64,000 nt of DNA from Amphimedon queenslandica (Eukaryota > Porifera > Demospongiae > Haplosclerida > Niphatidae), in NCBI RefSeq assembly GCF_000090795.2, contig NW_003546547.1, positions 52,107 to 116,106 on the forward strand, given 5' to 3'. A program made the position numbers and the translations under genes. Of this stretch, positions 47,313 through 59,531 are shown piece by piece (positions within the stretch are counted from its first letter, which is position 1; every line of letters starts with the position of its first letter). The notes below the pieces were generated by a model. That model was given only the letters and a program-made list of their open reading frames with translations. It was not told the DNA's origin and made no database searches.

Positions 47313-49695
47313 ATGGCAGAAGGTCAAGAAACTCAAGAAAAGAAGTCTTCAGTAGTTGATGTCAGTGGATTTATTGATAGTCCGTTAGGTGTACACAATC
47401 TACAGTCGGCAGTACCAACAATCACTTGTCAAGATGAATGCCTAATGGGAATAGATGAAGCTGGCAGAGGACCAGTGCTAGGTATACTATTAGTAGTATT
47501 ATTATCAAGCAATGCTTTTATTTGCACAGGCCCAATGGTGTATGGAATCAGTTACTGTCCAATAACAAAGACTAAGGATCTGGAGAAGTTAAAATTTGCT
47601 GGTTTGCAGAAGGAACCACTTTTATTAATTGTATTTATTTATTGCAGACTCTAAAGTTCTTTCTGTATCACAGCGTGAGGACCTCTATCATACAATAACT
47701 GAATGCAACGAATGGTTGGGCTGGAAGGCATGCATTCTCTCGCCAAATTATCTCTCTAATTGCATGCTAAGGAGGTGTGCCATTTTGTATCTAATTTAAC
47801 CCTCACACCCTAAACTTACCATTAATTTTTCACTTTTAGGAGTAAATATAATTTAAATTCAATCTCGCATGATACTGCTATTGATTTAATTAGGAAGGTT
47901 CTTTCTGATGGCGTCAAACTCACTGAAGTACGTATATGTAATTGCAACTACAATATTTAAAATATTTAATGCTAAAATATGGCTAGGAGAAAATTTTCCA
48001 TTTTTATGATTTTTTTCCTGTTACTCAAAAGTTCAGCCAAAGTTATGGTACAGGGATTTTGGCCAAATTTCACAAAAAATGAAAAGTTGAGAATTCTCCT
48101 TTTTATAATTTTTTGTGATGCATATACATGTTCTTATGCTGCATAAAAAGTTTGAGCTGATTCCAATTAATTCTGGATTTTTTATGAATTTTTAAAGTTT
48201 GCTCAAAAATTGGGCCAAAGTCCCTGTACTATAGTACAGGGATTTTGGTCAAATTTCACAAAAAATAAAAATTTGAGAATTCTCCTTTTATATAATTTTT
48301 TGTGATGCATATAAATGTTTTTATGCTGCGTAAAAAGTTTGAGCTGGTTCCGATCAATTCTGGATTTTTAATGAATTTTTAAAGTTACTCAAGAATCGGG
48401 CCAAAGCCCCTGTACTATTATAGTACAGGGATTTTGGCCAAATTTCGCCAAAAATGGCAAGGTGAGAATTTTTCATTTAAAATATTTTTCTGATGCATAT
48501 ACATGTACTTATGTTGTGTTGAAATTTTGAGATGATTCCAATCAAGTTTGAATTTTTTACAAATTTTTAAAGTCGCTCCAAAGTCCCTGTAAAAAATAGA
48601 TTGGTCCAATTTGATCTGAATTGGCTAGGAGAGAATTCTCCATTTTACAATTTTTTCTGATACAAATACATGTTTTTTTATACATGCACTTATGTTGTGT
48701 AGTAAGTTTGAGTTGATTCCAATCAAAATTGGAATTTTTATGAATTTTTAAAATTGGACCAAAGTTGACCAATAGCACATACTGTACATTATAATCATAA
48801 TAATCAAATTCAAAATAATTATACTAAGTTATCATTACAGGTATATGTAGATACAGTGGGGAAGCCAGAGTCTTACCAGTCGAAACTAGAGAGCATTTTT
48901 CCTCAGTTGAAGGTCACAGTCACTAAAAAAGCTGACAGTTTATTTCCTATTGTCAGTGCTGCTAGTATTTGTGCCAAAGTAAACACACTCAATAAACATT
49001 GCATGAGATTGTAGCATGCTAGGTGCATGGTGGTCGTATAACATCATCTATTGCATGTATGTGTAGCAATGAACATTGCATGAGATGCTAGGTGGACTGA
49101 TGCTAGGTGGTTGTATTAGTCATCATTATTATGTGTAGGTTATCAGAGATGCTTGCCTAACAGAATGGAAGTTCACAGAGGGTGATGATTGCTATAGTAA
49201 ATCATTTGGTTGTGGATATACATCAGGTTAGACACACATACACTATGCTTAGAATTAAAATTACGTTATAGTGAATTTTGTAAAGCTTTTGTCAGCAATT
49301 GCTGTAGAGTATAGAGTTCGTGTGGCTAAGCATTCAGTCACATACAATAAAGTACATGCCAAATTGGTTTGTAGTAAATCTATTTACTGGAAAGGCTTCT
49401 CTGCATTAAATTAGTCCATGAACCCGTGGGCATTAGCACACGTAGCCTCATTAATAGAGTGTTACTGTAGTACATTGTACATGTAACCATTGACCAGTGT
49501 AGAATAAAGGAGGCTACACACACACACAAAGCATCTAACAAACTTTTGTTTAGATACTACAACAATAAATTGGATGAAGGATTGTATTGATCCTGTTTTT
49601 GGATTCCCAACTCTTGTCAGATTCAGTTGGTCGACTGCCAGTAAGATGCTGGAATCAAATGGACTCTTAGTGAAATGGTACAGTACATGTTCATA

Positions 49696-49786
<91 letters not shown>

Positions 49787-50009
49787 CTGTCGGTGAGTGC
49801 ATATGACATATCACTTTATTGTAATGATTCTTGTTGTTTTTTGTTTGCTAAGGCCCGATGATGACGAAGATGAAGAACAGAAAGCAAATTGTCCTAAAAT
49901 TAGTTTATTTTTTGGAAAAGCAAAGACTAATGGAGATGGGCCTAAACCGGCAAAGAGACATAGATACTTTGAAGAGAGGAAACTAGAAGCAGTTGACCAT
50001 TTTATTTGA
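47313..50009 (+). CDS. RNASEH2A: Ribonuclease H2 catalytic subunit A
   Basis: Eight exons (47313-47481, 47530-47601, 47648-47774, 47840-47927, 48841-48978, 49139-49226, 49554-49677, 49853-50009) join to 320 residues. The catalytic carboxylates are visible in [20 protein letters not shown] (Asp-Glu), [17 protein letters not shown] (Asp) and [19 protein letters not shown] (Asp). [11 protein letters not shown] and [17 protein letters not shown] are further family blocks. The enzyme removes ribonucleotides and RNA-DNA hybrids from nuclear DNA. A C-terminal PKISLFFGK segment resembles a PCNA-interacting peptide, placed in the vertebrate family by subunit B; here that is inference. Intron 4 holds the palindromic repeat array and intron 7 a long GT tract. 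Confidence 0.95.
47970..48780 (+). repeat. Array of about 4 monomers of the 186-187 bp palindromic repeat
   Basis: Palindromic cores lie at 48222-48241 and 48408-48430, 186 bp apart; flanking monomers near 48050 and 48590-48770 have degraded cores. Order and orientation match the ALG6 array. It fills RNASEH2A intron 4. Confidence 0.9.
49698..49785. repeat. (GT)n microsatellite, about 88 bp
   Basis: A perfect TG run begins 20 bp after the splice donor of RNASEH2A intron 7. Length is likely polymorphic. Confidence 0.98.
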
Positions 50010-50230
50010 TCCTATAGATCATTTCATGAGCACATTTAAAATTTATTATTATTAGAAGAAGAGGCTGGGTGAAGTGCAAAATACCCTTGGTAATTCTTTG
50101 TTTGAAGTGTTAACTCAGCATTATTATTTTTTATACAATAGTTGCATCATTTTAACAGGTGACTGATAAGAACGTGCTCACATCGTGCCACACATGTCCA
50201 CGAATTTTATTAATGACCTATGAATATCAT

Positions 50231-50238
50231 TATATAAA
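50231..50238 (+). promoter_or_regulatory. TATA-box-like TATATAAA upstream of the small membrane-protein ORF
   Basis: TATATAAA followed by a pyrimidine-rich stretch about 30 bp downstream (CTCTTCAACCTTC near 50267) fits a core promoter. It is 141 bp from the ATG at 50372. Most other promoters here have no TATA box. Confidence 0.5.
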
Positions 50239-50371
50239 GCCTCAGCCTTCAATAAAATTGAATTGTCTCTTCAACCTTCAAACTCGCCATCGGTTCTCTC
50301 TCTGACGTTTTGTTATTGTCGTGAGTTCTCTTCCAAGTCAAGAAGTAGTTTCTAATATCACTGGATCAATC

Positions 50372-50617
50372 ATGTTAGAAGCTCTGTCTCGCGTTCTTCT
50401 CTTACCTGTCAACATAATCGTTGTCCTAGTCCTCCTCCCGATAGTATTGATCGGCCAAGCTATTAGCGGTATAAGTAGTCTGATGGGGTTGCTCTCTCTC
50501 GTTCAGTCTGGTGACATCTCAGAAGCCGTGGCGTTTTTGAGATCGGACAGTTCTGATCCAAGAAGGAAGTTAATTCTTTCTGAGAAATTCCCGAACAGTA
50601 TAGCAGTTAGATCCTAA
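50372..50617 (+). CDS. Small intronless membrane protein, 81 residues, unrecognised
   Basis: The ORF starts MLEALSRVLLLPVNIIVVLV and ends PNSIAVRS before a TAA/G-type stop at 50615-50617. The N-terminal 40 residues are strongly hydrophobic and would form one or two membrane helices; the C-terminal 40 are polar with an SSDPRRKLILSEK stretch. It is a single exon with a TATA-like sequence upstream and sits between RNASEH2A (363 bp) and the convergent gene at 50876. I do not recognise a family. It could be a lineage-restricted small protein or, less likely, a chance ORF. Confidence 0.55.
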   Translation: MLEALSRVLLLPVNIIVVLVLLPIVLIGQAISGISSLMGLLSLVQSGDISEAVAFLRSDSSDPRRKLILSEKFPNSIAVRS

Positions 50618-50875
50618 CCATCCATAGACTCCTCTAATTATTGTTATAAATACTCTGAAGGCAAAATAACTCTTCTATTGATCTCCCCTAGTGTTTATTC
50701 CCTGTAACAATTATTACATGTATTAATTTTTGATCATTCATTTTGCTGTCAACAACATTACAATAATAGATTACTAGTTATTATGATGTCATTGTTGTTT
50801 TGTTATTGTTAAACTACTCCTATGGAACTACATGTAATAGTTAGTCTGATTCATTCTTTCTTTCTTTGCTCATCC

Positions 50876-53491
50876 TCAGAACGAGAATATTTTACGTATA
50901 GACTTGACAGAAGGGAGCTTCATGAAAGAGAACATAGATTTTGACGGCGTTGCTTCTGTACCAGCTGTTGCATTAATATTGCTTGATGACACAACGCTCT
51001 CCAGATCCTTTTGTACCTTAGCGATAGCATTACGTACTAATTCTGTTGCTGTCATAGTCAGGTACTCTTCACTGGAGCAAGTGAGTAGCTCTTCAACTTG
51101 TGCTTGAGTATTCTCAAAGGATTCTGCTTGATGAAGCTCGTCAGACTGAATCTCTTGGATTACCATTTCCATGGCTTTCTGGACAATATTCTTTGCTAGC
51201 ATTGTCCCAATGCTCAGTGCAGGCTGGACGGTTCGACTCTTGGCTTTGAGTAGAATCTGAGATTGAGCTGCTGAGGATTTCGAAGCTATTACTTCGGACT
51301 CTTGAGGCTCGGCTGATGGAGCGATAACTTCTTTTTCTTCATTAGGTGCTTCAGCTGAGACTACAATATCAATAACACTGGCTGCTGATTTATCCTGGTC
51401 ACTAATGGCAGCTCCGCTTCGTTCTTCACTTTTTTGAGAGGCCACAATGTCTATTGATGTGTCCTTTGATAAAACATTGCTGCTACTGCCTGATGCTACA
51501 TGACCTATCATGCTTACACTCTCCTCCTCTGATGATGCATACATGCTTTCCTTTGATGGCATTTCTGTAGTACTATGGCTCTCATTTTGTCCTACGTTAC
51601 TGGCTGTTGAAGGAGCTGTAATTATGAGAGAAGGTATGTTTGTATGTACATGTATCTGTCTTTCTGCAGAAAGTGAACTGTTGACCTAATTTAAAAGGCA
51701 ATTTTAGCATCACTATTACAATATCTACCTACCTTTGACACTTTACTGATTTTTTCTTTACTCTTTTGACGTTTGCTAGAATTGGAACTGTTTGCCCGTA
51801 GAATATTAGTTTTACTTCTACTCTTGACGATAACATCAGTCTTGCTGCCAATGCGACTACTTTTTGTTGCTGCTATGTTTGTTTTGCTACTAATCCTGCT
51901 AATCTCTAGATTTGAGACCTGTGATGCTTGAGATATGTCCTCTTTCATTGCCTGTCCAGGAATATTGACTTGTAAATCTTCTTGTTCAGCCTGATTAAAA
52001 AACAATTTGAGGACAGTAAAGTTCTCTCATTACCTCTGTATTGACATTCTCAGATGTATATGTAACTAGGGTAGGTGCACTTTTCACTGCTGCCTCGCTA
52101 CTTTTAGTTTCCCTGATTTGCTTGCTGGTCTCTTCACTGGATTTTGTCCCACTTTTATGACGCAAAAATATGTTCTTGTGTCCAAGTCCTTGTTCAGAGG
52201 TACTGCTTGCAAATGTTTCACCAACCGGTGGTCTATTTTGAGATGGATCACTCAATAAATAACTGTTTGAAACTTCGTCCATCTCTGAATTATTTCCCAC
52301 TAATATAACTGAAGGAGAATGACAGTATAAAAACCATTTGTAGACACAATACTATTATACTTGATTCATCTGAGGAAGACTCGTCTGTGTCTAAGTAAGA
52401 ACGAGAAGAGGCTGTCAAATACTGTGAGCTGGCATAAGTCAAATATTTAGAAAGACACGAAGTAGCCTCTGATGTATGATTGGAGTCTGAGGCTGTGGTG
52501 TCGTCAGAGCTGTCTTTGATTCGAACTGCTTTCCTTGAGGCATTTGAATAATTATAACGTAATATTCCTCCAGATGACTCTTGTTTTGGTGCTATTTCTA
52601 CAGGCTTTGTCTCCTATTAAAACATTATGTATATAATATATACATAACATTCAATGATTCACATTATTATGTGAATCATTGAATGTGCATAAAATTACTG
52701 GTATATCATTTAGTGTCTTGAGTAAAGTCTGAAGTGCCAATCTTCTTTTCTTTGCTGTTTCGTATCTTTTCTTCTCTTCATCAAGTTCTTTCTGATATCT
52801 TAATTCGGCTAATTCAAATTTATGAAATTTCCTTTACAATAGATTTCCCATGATAATGAACCATTATTATCATTTTTTTAACTTACTTTTCTGTCTCTTC
52901 CAGTAATGCCTTTTCAAACTGCAAGCGCTCAGTCAGTGTATTCTCTTCTTGACAAAGCATCTTGCGGCAAAATTCTCTGCTAAATGGAGCAGTCTTGCTA
53001 ACTTCGATATGGAAGTCTGTTGGCGTTGGGGTAGTACGATTGCTATTACTTTTCTCTTTCTTTGCTGTCACTGGAGATGGAGGACAGCGACTCAATATGC
53101 TTGGGAGTGTGCAGTGCTTAGGAGTCCTGTATGCCTCTGTCAGGACACTTGCTATCCGATGCTGCTCGTTGCAACTGGAACACCTTTCCTTTTCATAGAG
53201 ACCATCACCAATCATAGTCAGTTGTCCTGTCATTAAGTATTTTCTTGTTTGCTTCAAATGCTGTAGGTCTTGATTGGCATTCATTACGAAATTCTTCTGC
53301 TTTTTGTTTTGCCCCAAGCTGTCATACATTAAAATTGAAAAATACATTCATGCTAAAGCTGTAAAGAAAGTTATAAAAACAAACCTAGTTATAGTAGATT
53401 TTTTAATAGTCTTTCCTTTTCCTATATATGCTGTTTTCTTAGGAGCTGCTGGGAATGCTGTGTCTATAAGCTCCTTGTATGCAGCCATCAT
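50876..53491 (-). CDS. Uncharacterised Ser/Thr/Glu-rich protein with charged coiled-coil segment
   Basis: The start is one of two adjacent ATGs at 53491/53488 (MMAAYKELIDTAFPAAPKKT) and the stop 50876-50878. Minus-strand exons encode a basic N-terminus, a segment with a CSSC pair (YEKERCSSCNEQHRIASVLT), a proline-rich SRCPPSPVTAKK stretch, a predicted helical run (KALLEETEK then LRYQKELDEEKKRYETAKK), and several serine-rich exons with SSKTNI/GSKTDV-type repeats (about 51790-51930). The last exon ends KSMFSFMKLPSVKSIRKIFS F. No catalytic or membrane domain was seen and I recognise no family. Its promoter is shared with the centrosomal CEP112 homologue, a weak hint of a cytoskeletal or cell-cycle role. 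Total length is about 680 residues. Confidence 0.75.
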
Positions 53492-53564
53492 GTCACAGCA
53501 TAATAATGTGAAGAGACGTCTCGGCGCTGCGATGACAACCAGCTAATTAAAAACGCCAGCCCTT

Positions 53565-53596
53565 CTGCGCATGCTCAGTAGATCTTTTGCGCCAAA
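53565..53596. promoter_or_regulatory. NRF1-like half-palindrome and E2F-like site in a bidirectional promoter
   Basis: CTGCGCATGCTCAG (53565-53578) differs from the NRF1 palindrome at one position, and TTTTGCGCCAAA (53585-53596) is close to the canonical E2F site. Both lie in the 127 bp between the ATGs of the uncharacterised gene and CEP112. Confidence 0.5.
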
Positions 53597-53618
53597 TTGT
53601 GCGCGTAAGGTACAGAAA

Positions 53619-56600
53619 ATGGACGACGAATTCATGGAACTTTTTCAGAGGATCAAATCCCTGGCAAAGAACCTGCAAAGAGGCTCGGGTAAGCAAAAAT
53701 GCTTTGAATGATTCCTTTATACATGTAGAGTAGATGATCGTCATTATGTGGCACTGTGGATAAAGAAATTGATATCAGAGAGAAAGAATGACAAGTCAGT
53801 TAGCCTCCAAGAGAGGTGTTAAATGCAATGTGTACTGTACTCTAGAGCAACTTGCAATCATTACACCAGGCTACTGCTCAATTCTTTGCAGCAGACTAAA
53901 CTTCAGCCACCATTCACAGCTATTCCACCATCAGGGCCCTTGCCTCTTGTTGTAAGCCAATGCAATATACTTCAATGTCTTCATATACTAGTATACATGC
54001 ATAGAAAGACGAGTTAGACAAACTATTATCAACCAGTCCAGAGTATCATACTACCGATCATCCTTCTATTCCGGATAATTTCAGTTTTGTTCAGCAGCCA
54101 AATCATAAGCTAACAGAAACTTTTCCTCCCACAGCTGTCCCATCTCTCAAAGGAAACGCTGATAGGAATATTTCCTTCACCTCTCCTGGCAGAGGTGCAA
54201 ATTATAAGTCATCGGTGAGATCCCTCTCCCTTTCACCAAGATGGAAACAAGCTGTAAGTTAGCTTTAATAAATAATGCCGTGTTTAAATTTAACAGACAC
54301 ATGTACAGAGAACGACTCGCAAGTTGTTAAAATTTAATTCCTCTGATTCTTCCTCAGATGATGATCAGGATGACATAAAAAGTAAGAAATAGATAAACTT
54401 TATATACTACCATGCATGACAATAGCCAGTACTACGGCAAAATCTTCAACTCCCAATAAAGCACCAACAAATGTAAAGAGTTTACAGGTGAGTTCCCTCA
54501 GTATTATCTATTGCACAATTGTGCATATTTATAGTTGGATTATGATGAAGGCAGTGACGAATTATCTGAAGCATTTGCAGAGATTTCATTTCCCCAATCA
54601 CTTCCTAATAGGCATCCATCAGTGAGTAGAAGTGTAATATGTCTGTATTAGACCCTTAGCAGCTTTTATTAGGTAATTCTTCACACTTAATTGCAGCCAA
54701 GACACAAAATGAATCAATGCAGCATAGCAATGGGACAATTAAAAATGTAAATACATGCTATAAACAAACAATAAATGAGTCTAGCTTGTAATGACAGTTC
54801 CTTGACCAAAAGAATAGCGAAATAGAATCCTTGCGCATGGAATATTCGCAAAAGACTTGTCAATTGGAGCACAAGTGTCACCAGCTAGAGATGAAAGGTA
54901 TACACTACTGTTCATATGCATTACTAGTCATTCTCACACACAGCATCACAACTGGAGAGTCAACTAAGTATAAAGAAAGAACAGCAAAGCAAAGAGCTAC
55001 AAAGGATAAAGCAAGAGTCTCAACAGCAGCTTCTTCAGTCAAAGAACAAGCTCAAAAAGAAAGTAATAACGGACTGAAGTGATACTTAAGCATTCTGTTC
55101 TGCTCTAGTTTCAAGGTATTATTAGTGATTTAGAAAAAGAAAAGGTTGACATGGAGCATGAGAAGTTTCAGAACTTACAAGCAGTCATAGAGGATGCTAA
55201 TGGGAAACTACTGAGTCTTGAAACGGAAAAAATTTCACTTGTAAGGCTACAAAAATATTTAACGTCTTTTGGTGCTAAATATTGATGGAATTTCTTTGTT
55301 GTTACAGAAACGAATAGTACAAGACCTTGAATCAAAGAACCACCAACTAACTCAGCAGCTTGACATCACACAACAAATGAAAGACACATACTTGAAGCAA
55401 AAGGTACAACATAATGCATACCAGTTACTTTTTTGCTAATATTATACTTAGAATCAATTACAAGAAGACAATGGAAACTTAGAAGCAAGTATTAAGCAAG
55501 CTAATGAAAGGTATGTTATAGTGTATCTGCTGATTTTTTTTGTTTCAGTTCTTCAAAATTTGGCCCTAAAATTTATTTTAGAATCAAAATGTTGGAAGAA
55601 TCCTACATACAAATCACAGCTGAGAAAGAGGACACTATAAAAGAAATGGCGGGGCAAGCTGAGAAAGATATTTCAGCTCTCAAGACTCAAATGAAGCACA
55701 ACCAATTAAGTGCAGCAAATGATATCTCTTGCCTTCAAAAGGAAGTGAAAACTTTACAAAACTATATTGAAGATATTAATGCTAGTCATAAACAAAAAGT
55801 GAAGGTGGGTGGTTAAAACATGTATTACTGTATAATGAAAATATTTATGGTAGGAAATCGAAAGCTCAAATCAGAAGCAGTTAAGTGAGAAAGAAACAAA
55901 GGTGTGAAAATGTAGAATAAATAATTATCGCTGCAACTTTTCTTTATAAGATAAAAGAGTTAGATAATTCTTTTAAACAATTACAAATGGAGTCATCTGA
56001 TTCTTTGTCCATCCTTAAAGCAACTCTCAAGTTTGTTTTATATCAAAAATGAAAGTTTACTATAGCATGAATAGAGAAAAAGATTCTAAATACAACGATT
56101 TGGAGTCCAGACTTGAATTACAGACAAAGAAATTGGAGAAGGCAAACAAAGAACATCACAGTAGCATGCAAAAGGTGTGTTAAAATTGGCAAAATAATAG
56201 TGCCCTTATGTTTTTCAGGTCAAAGATCAACACATCAAAGCAATGCAACACAAACAAAAAGTAATAGTCACTTTTATAAAGAATATAGTTATAATTGTAA
56301 CAGGTCATTGAGAATCTAGAAAAAAGTTTATGCGATGTTACGAGAAAATTTGAAGAACAGCCAGGAAAACTAGAAGCCAAACATAAAGAGAGACAAGCAA
56401 ACGAATTATCCATTCTCAATGAGAAAGTAAACATTGATATTGTGCCATAGTGTAATTGATCTCCTAATGATAAGTATGCAGTTCAAATACAGCACCTGCA
56501 ACACGACTATGAGATCAAGATTGCATTAGCAGAAGAAGTAAATCATTGATTTTGTTTCAATTACTGATGCTCCGAATTATTCAGAGCATAGCATCATTGA

Positions 56601-57262
56601 GCATGCAAGTCAAAGACCTTCAAGAAGAACAGGAAAGGTAACATGACTATTTAGTAAGGTTTATCACTGAATAAAAGAATGAAGGTGGAACAAGATGAAG
56701 AGATTAAACAATTGCAAAGAGGAAACGAGTTAGAGCTGAATCAAATAAGATCACACTTTGCATCAGAAGAAGCAGTAAACTGATCAGTAATTGATTTCTT
56801 TATAATGTTATCCATGATATACAGGCACATCAGCAAGCTATAGCTGAAGCTATAGCAAGATCAGAAGAACTCAAAACTCAACTAGTTCAGCAGAAGAAGG
56901 CACACGAAGCACAAGTAAGAATAAACTGATTCATACTTCATCAGGTAAATGTGTATAATATATAGCTATCTCAAGTGAAAGCTAACATTGATCAAAAGCA
57001 AATCCTCACAAGAAAAGTACGTGCACAAAAAATTTCACATATTTTATGAATTTTTGAAGTTGGTCAAAAACCACAGAATAGTACTTAGTGTCTTTTTATA
57101 TAATACCTTTCCTTATAGGAGTATGAGGACACCATTCAAGCATTGAAACTTGAGATTGATTTACTGAACCAAAGAGCTGAAGTACTTCAGAAGCAGCTGG
57201 CACAATTTCATACTTGCTCGAGCCTCAGAAAACACATAAAGTCATGCCACAAGAAATACTAA
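53619..57262 (+). CDS. CEP112: CEP112-like centrosomal coiled-coil protein
   Basis: The start is ATG 53619 (MDDEFMELFQRIKSLAKNLQ) and the stop 57260-57262. The gene is split into about 20 small exons with introns often near 50 bp. The N-terminus matches vertebrate CEP112: DDRHYVALWIKKLISERKND, then RLLLNSLQQTKLQPPFTAIP and SVRSLSLSPRWKQ. A long heptad-rich coiled coil follows from about 54800. The C-terminus reads YEDTIQALKLEIDLLNQRAE then VLQKQLAQF, again the conserved CEP112 end, with a short extra basic tail (SLRKHIKSCHKKY). CEP112 localises to centrosomes in vertebrates; its molecular role is poorly known. The sponge protein is shorter than the about 950-residue human one. Confidence 0.85.
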
Positions 57263-57372
57263 AAGATATAGAATATCCAATAATCATTATTAAATAGTAG
57301 AGGACAATATTAATATAATAAAATTAATTAATGTCATGATTGAAAATGATATCATACAACAGTTCTTTTTTA

Positions 57373-59347
57373 TTAGTGTTTTTTAATCTTTTTTGTTCCA
57401 CTAGTCGAAGCAGATGTTTTGGTACGTTTCCTGCGCAGCATTTCTTGTTCTCTTCTAATGTCTTCTGCATCTTCCATTTGACCAATACGTGCACTAGTAA
57501 AAAAAATGAAATAACATAGGAAGTGCTAATTGAATTGACTAAAACCTTCAATTAAGCCCACATCCACTATTCATTAGGATAAAAACACTGATTCTTATCT
57601 CTCTCTCTCTACCCTACATTCTCTCTCTCTACCCTACATTCTCTCTCTTCTATTACCTCCTGTACTCTTCAAATTGTTGCTGTGCATAGCTTGACTCCAT
57701 CAACGTGTCATCATCTTCCTCAGCAGTCCTTGTCCTATACTTGCTACCAAATATCTCTTGAATGGCGGACGAGTAGTCCTCTGCTCCCTCCTCTTCTCCC
57801 TCGTCCTCGTAACTGTCAACAACAAAATCGTCCAAGTCGTCATCGTCATCATCGTATTCGTCTAACTCAAATTGATTGCTATGTATGTAATCTCTCATCT
57901 CATCAACCCAACTACTCTTGTAGTTCAATGATGAGCCAGAGCGACCACCAGACCCATCTTTGATGAGGCGGGCGCTAGATGGTACACCTTTTGGCCCATA
58001 AAATGACTTTGGACGGGATCCCCTGAGACTGGAACCTCCTCTAGACACTGGTGGACCTCCTCTAGACACTGGTGGACCTCCTCTAGACATTGGTGGACCC
58101 CCTCTCCCTCTTCCTCTAGTATTCATCTGGCCTCTGCTAGTTTTAATTCCACCAGCAGCTGCTTCTTGCCCTCTACTTCCTCCTTCCCCTCCCACACTAC
58201 CTCCTACACCTTCTGGCAGTCTTCTTCTCCCACCATAGGGTAATTCATAAGGATATACTCTTTCTACTGGTTTTGTTGTTGTTATCTTTCCATTTGTAGT
58301 ACCAGATTCCTTACTGCTGCTAGCTGGGCCAGGCTTGCTTACAACTGGAGCTGATTTCATACTCTTTGTTGGTGGTATTCTCCTGTCCTCTTCTTTCTTC
58401 TTATCTCGTCTTTGCTTGTCCAATAATGCTTTACCGATTCCTGCTCCCGGTCCTACTGATTGCTGTTTCCCTGTTTCATCAGACAACAAAGAAGAGCCAA
58501 CTCCAGTACTTGATCTGTTGTTCTTCTGAGCCAGTTTAAGCAACTCTTTAAAATCAACTGGTCCACCACTTCCTCCTCCTCCTTTCTTTCCAGCTGGTGC
58601 TTCTTTAATACGAGGTGGTGGGGTCTGACTCTTATGAGACTCACTTTTACTAAATTTAGATTTAATAGTTTTATCAGTGCCAGCAGGTTTAGCTGAGAGT
58701 GGGCGGGGAGACGTTGATTTTGATTTACTGCTAGAAGAAGTACTCTTGGAGGAACTGGTGGGAGTTAATAATCGTGACGCGGAGGTTGATGATGGGTGTG
58801 GTTTTGAAAGAGAGGACGAGTGTGGTTTTGAAGAACTGGTAGTGATATTAGGTTTTTTAGTGGGAGCATGACTCTTTAATGCCCTTTCCAGCTGTTCCTG
58901 TGCCTTCTGTGTGAGTGGCTCACCTAATAAATAATTAATGAGAGCTAGTACACATTCAAGTGGTCAAGCAGGAAATGATAATGCATTAGAACAGAAAGTA
59001 AAACTGAGGTCATGTCCTCTCTCCACACTAATTACTGTCAGTATCAAATAGTTCTCATTCCTTACCTTTACTTGATAAGAGTCCTTTGTAAGCTAATCTT
59101 GATTTAACGAGCTTCGTTTCATATTCTTTTAATTTCTCGTTGGCCAATTTCTTCTTGTGTTCTTCTTTGGTCTTTTGGATGATCTCTTTCTCTCTTTCTT
59201 TCTCTTTTACTTTTTCAAGCTACAAATAATAATAATAATTATTATACATATATATATATACATAACATACACACAAGACAGACTTACTTTCTTTAATGTT
59301 AGAGATTGGTTAAGTGAAGCTTGTTTCATTAACTGTTTGAAGTCCAT
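57373..59347 (-). CDS. SPTY2D1: SPT2 homologue, histone chaperone (SPTY2D1)
   Basis: The start is ATG 59347 (MDFKQLMKQASLNQ), matching the MDF start of animal SPT2; the stop is 57373-57375. After a Lys/Glu-rich helix there is a long Ser/Pro/Gly-rich low-complexity middle, including a triple RGGPPVS repeat (about 58035-58095). The conserved C-terminal SPT2 domain reads VDSYEDEGEEEGAEDYSSAI, QEIFGSKYR, SYAQQQFEEYRR, SARIGQMEDAEDIRREQEM and ends LRRKRTKTSA...KKIKKH. That domain binds H3-H4 in the family and supports transcription through chromatin. It shares a 184-bp promoter with MED7. Confidence 0.92.
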
Positions 59348-59531
59348 ACTTCCATGACTCAATATTGTAACCCTATTCTCTCTCCCTCTGTCTCTCTCTC
59401 GCCTTAAAATGTATCTGTCTTGCTTTGATGAAGAATGTGAGTTATGGTTGCCTAACTTGCCTTTAGAAGGAGTGTCTAATAAGGTGTGTCTGCACTGTGT
59501 CATCACCGGATGGGTTGGAACTTGGAACTGC

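Noticed and set aside
49462-49814. Open frames made of Thr-His or Cys-Val dipeptide repeats
   Set aside because: They are translations of the GT/CA microsatellite.
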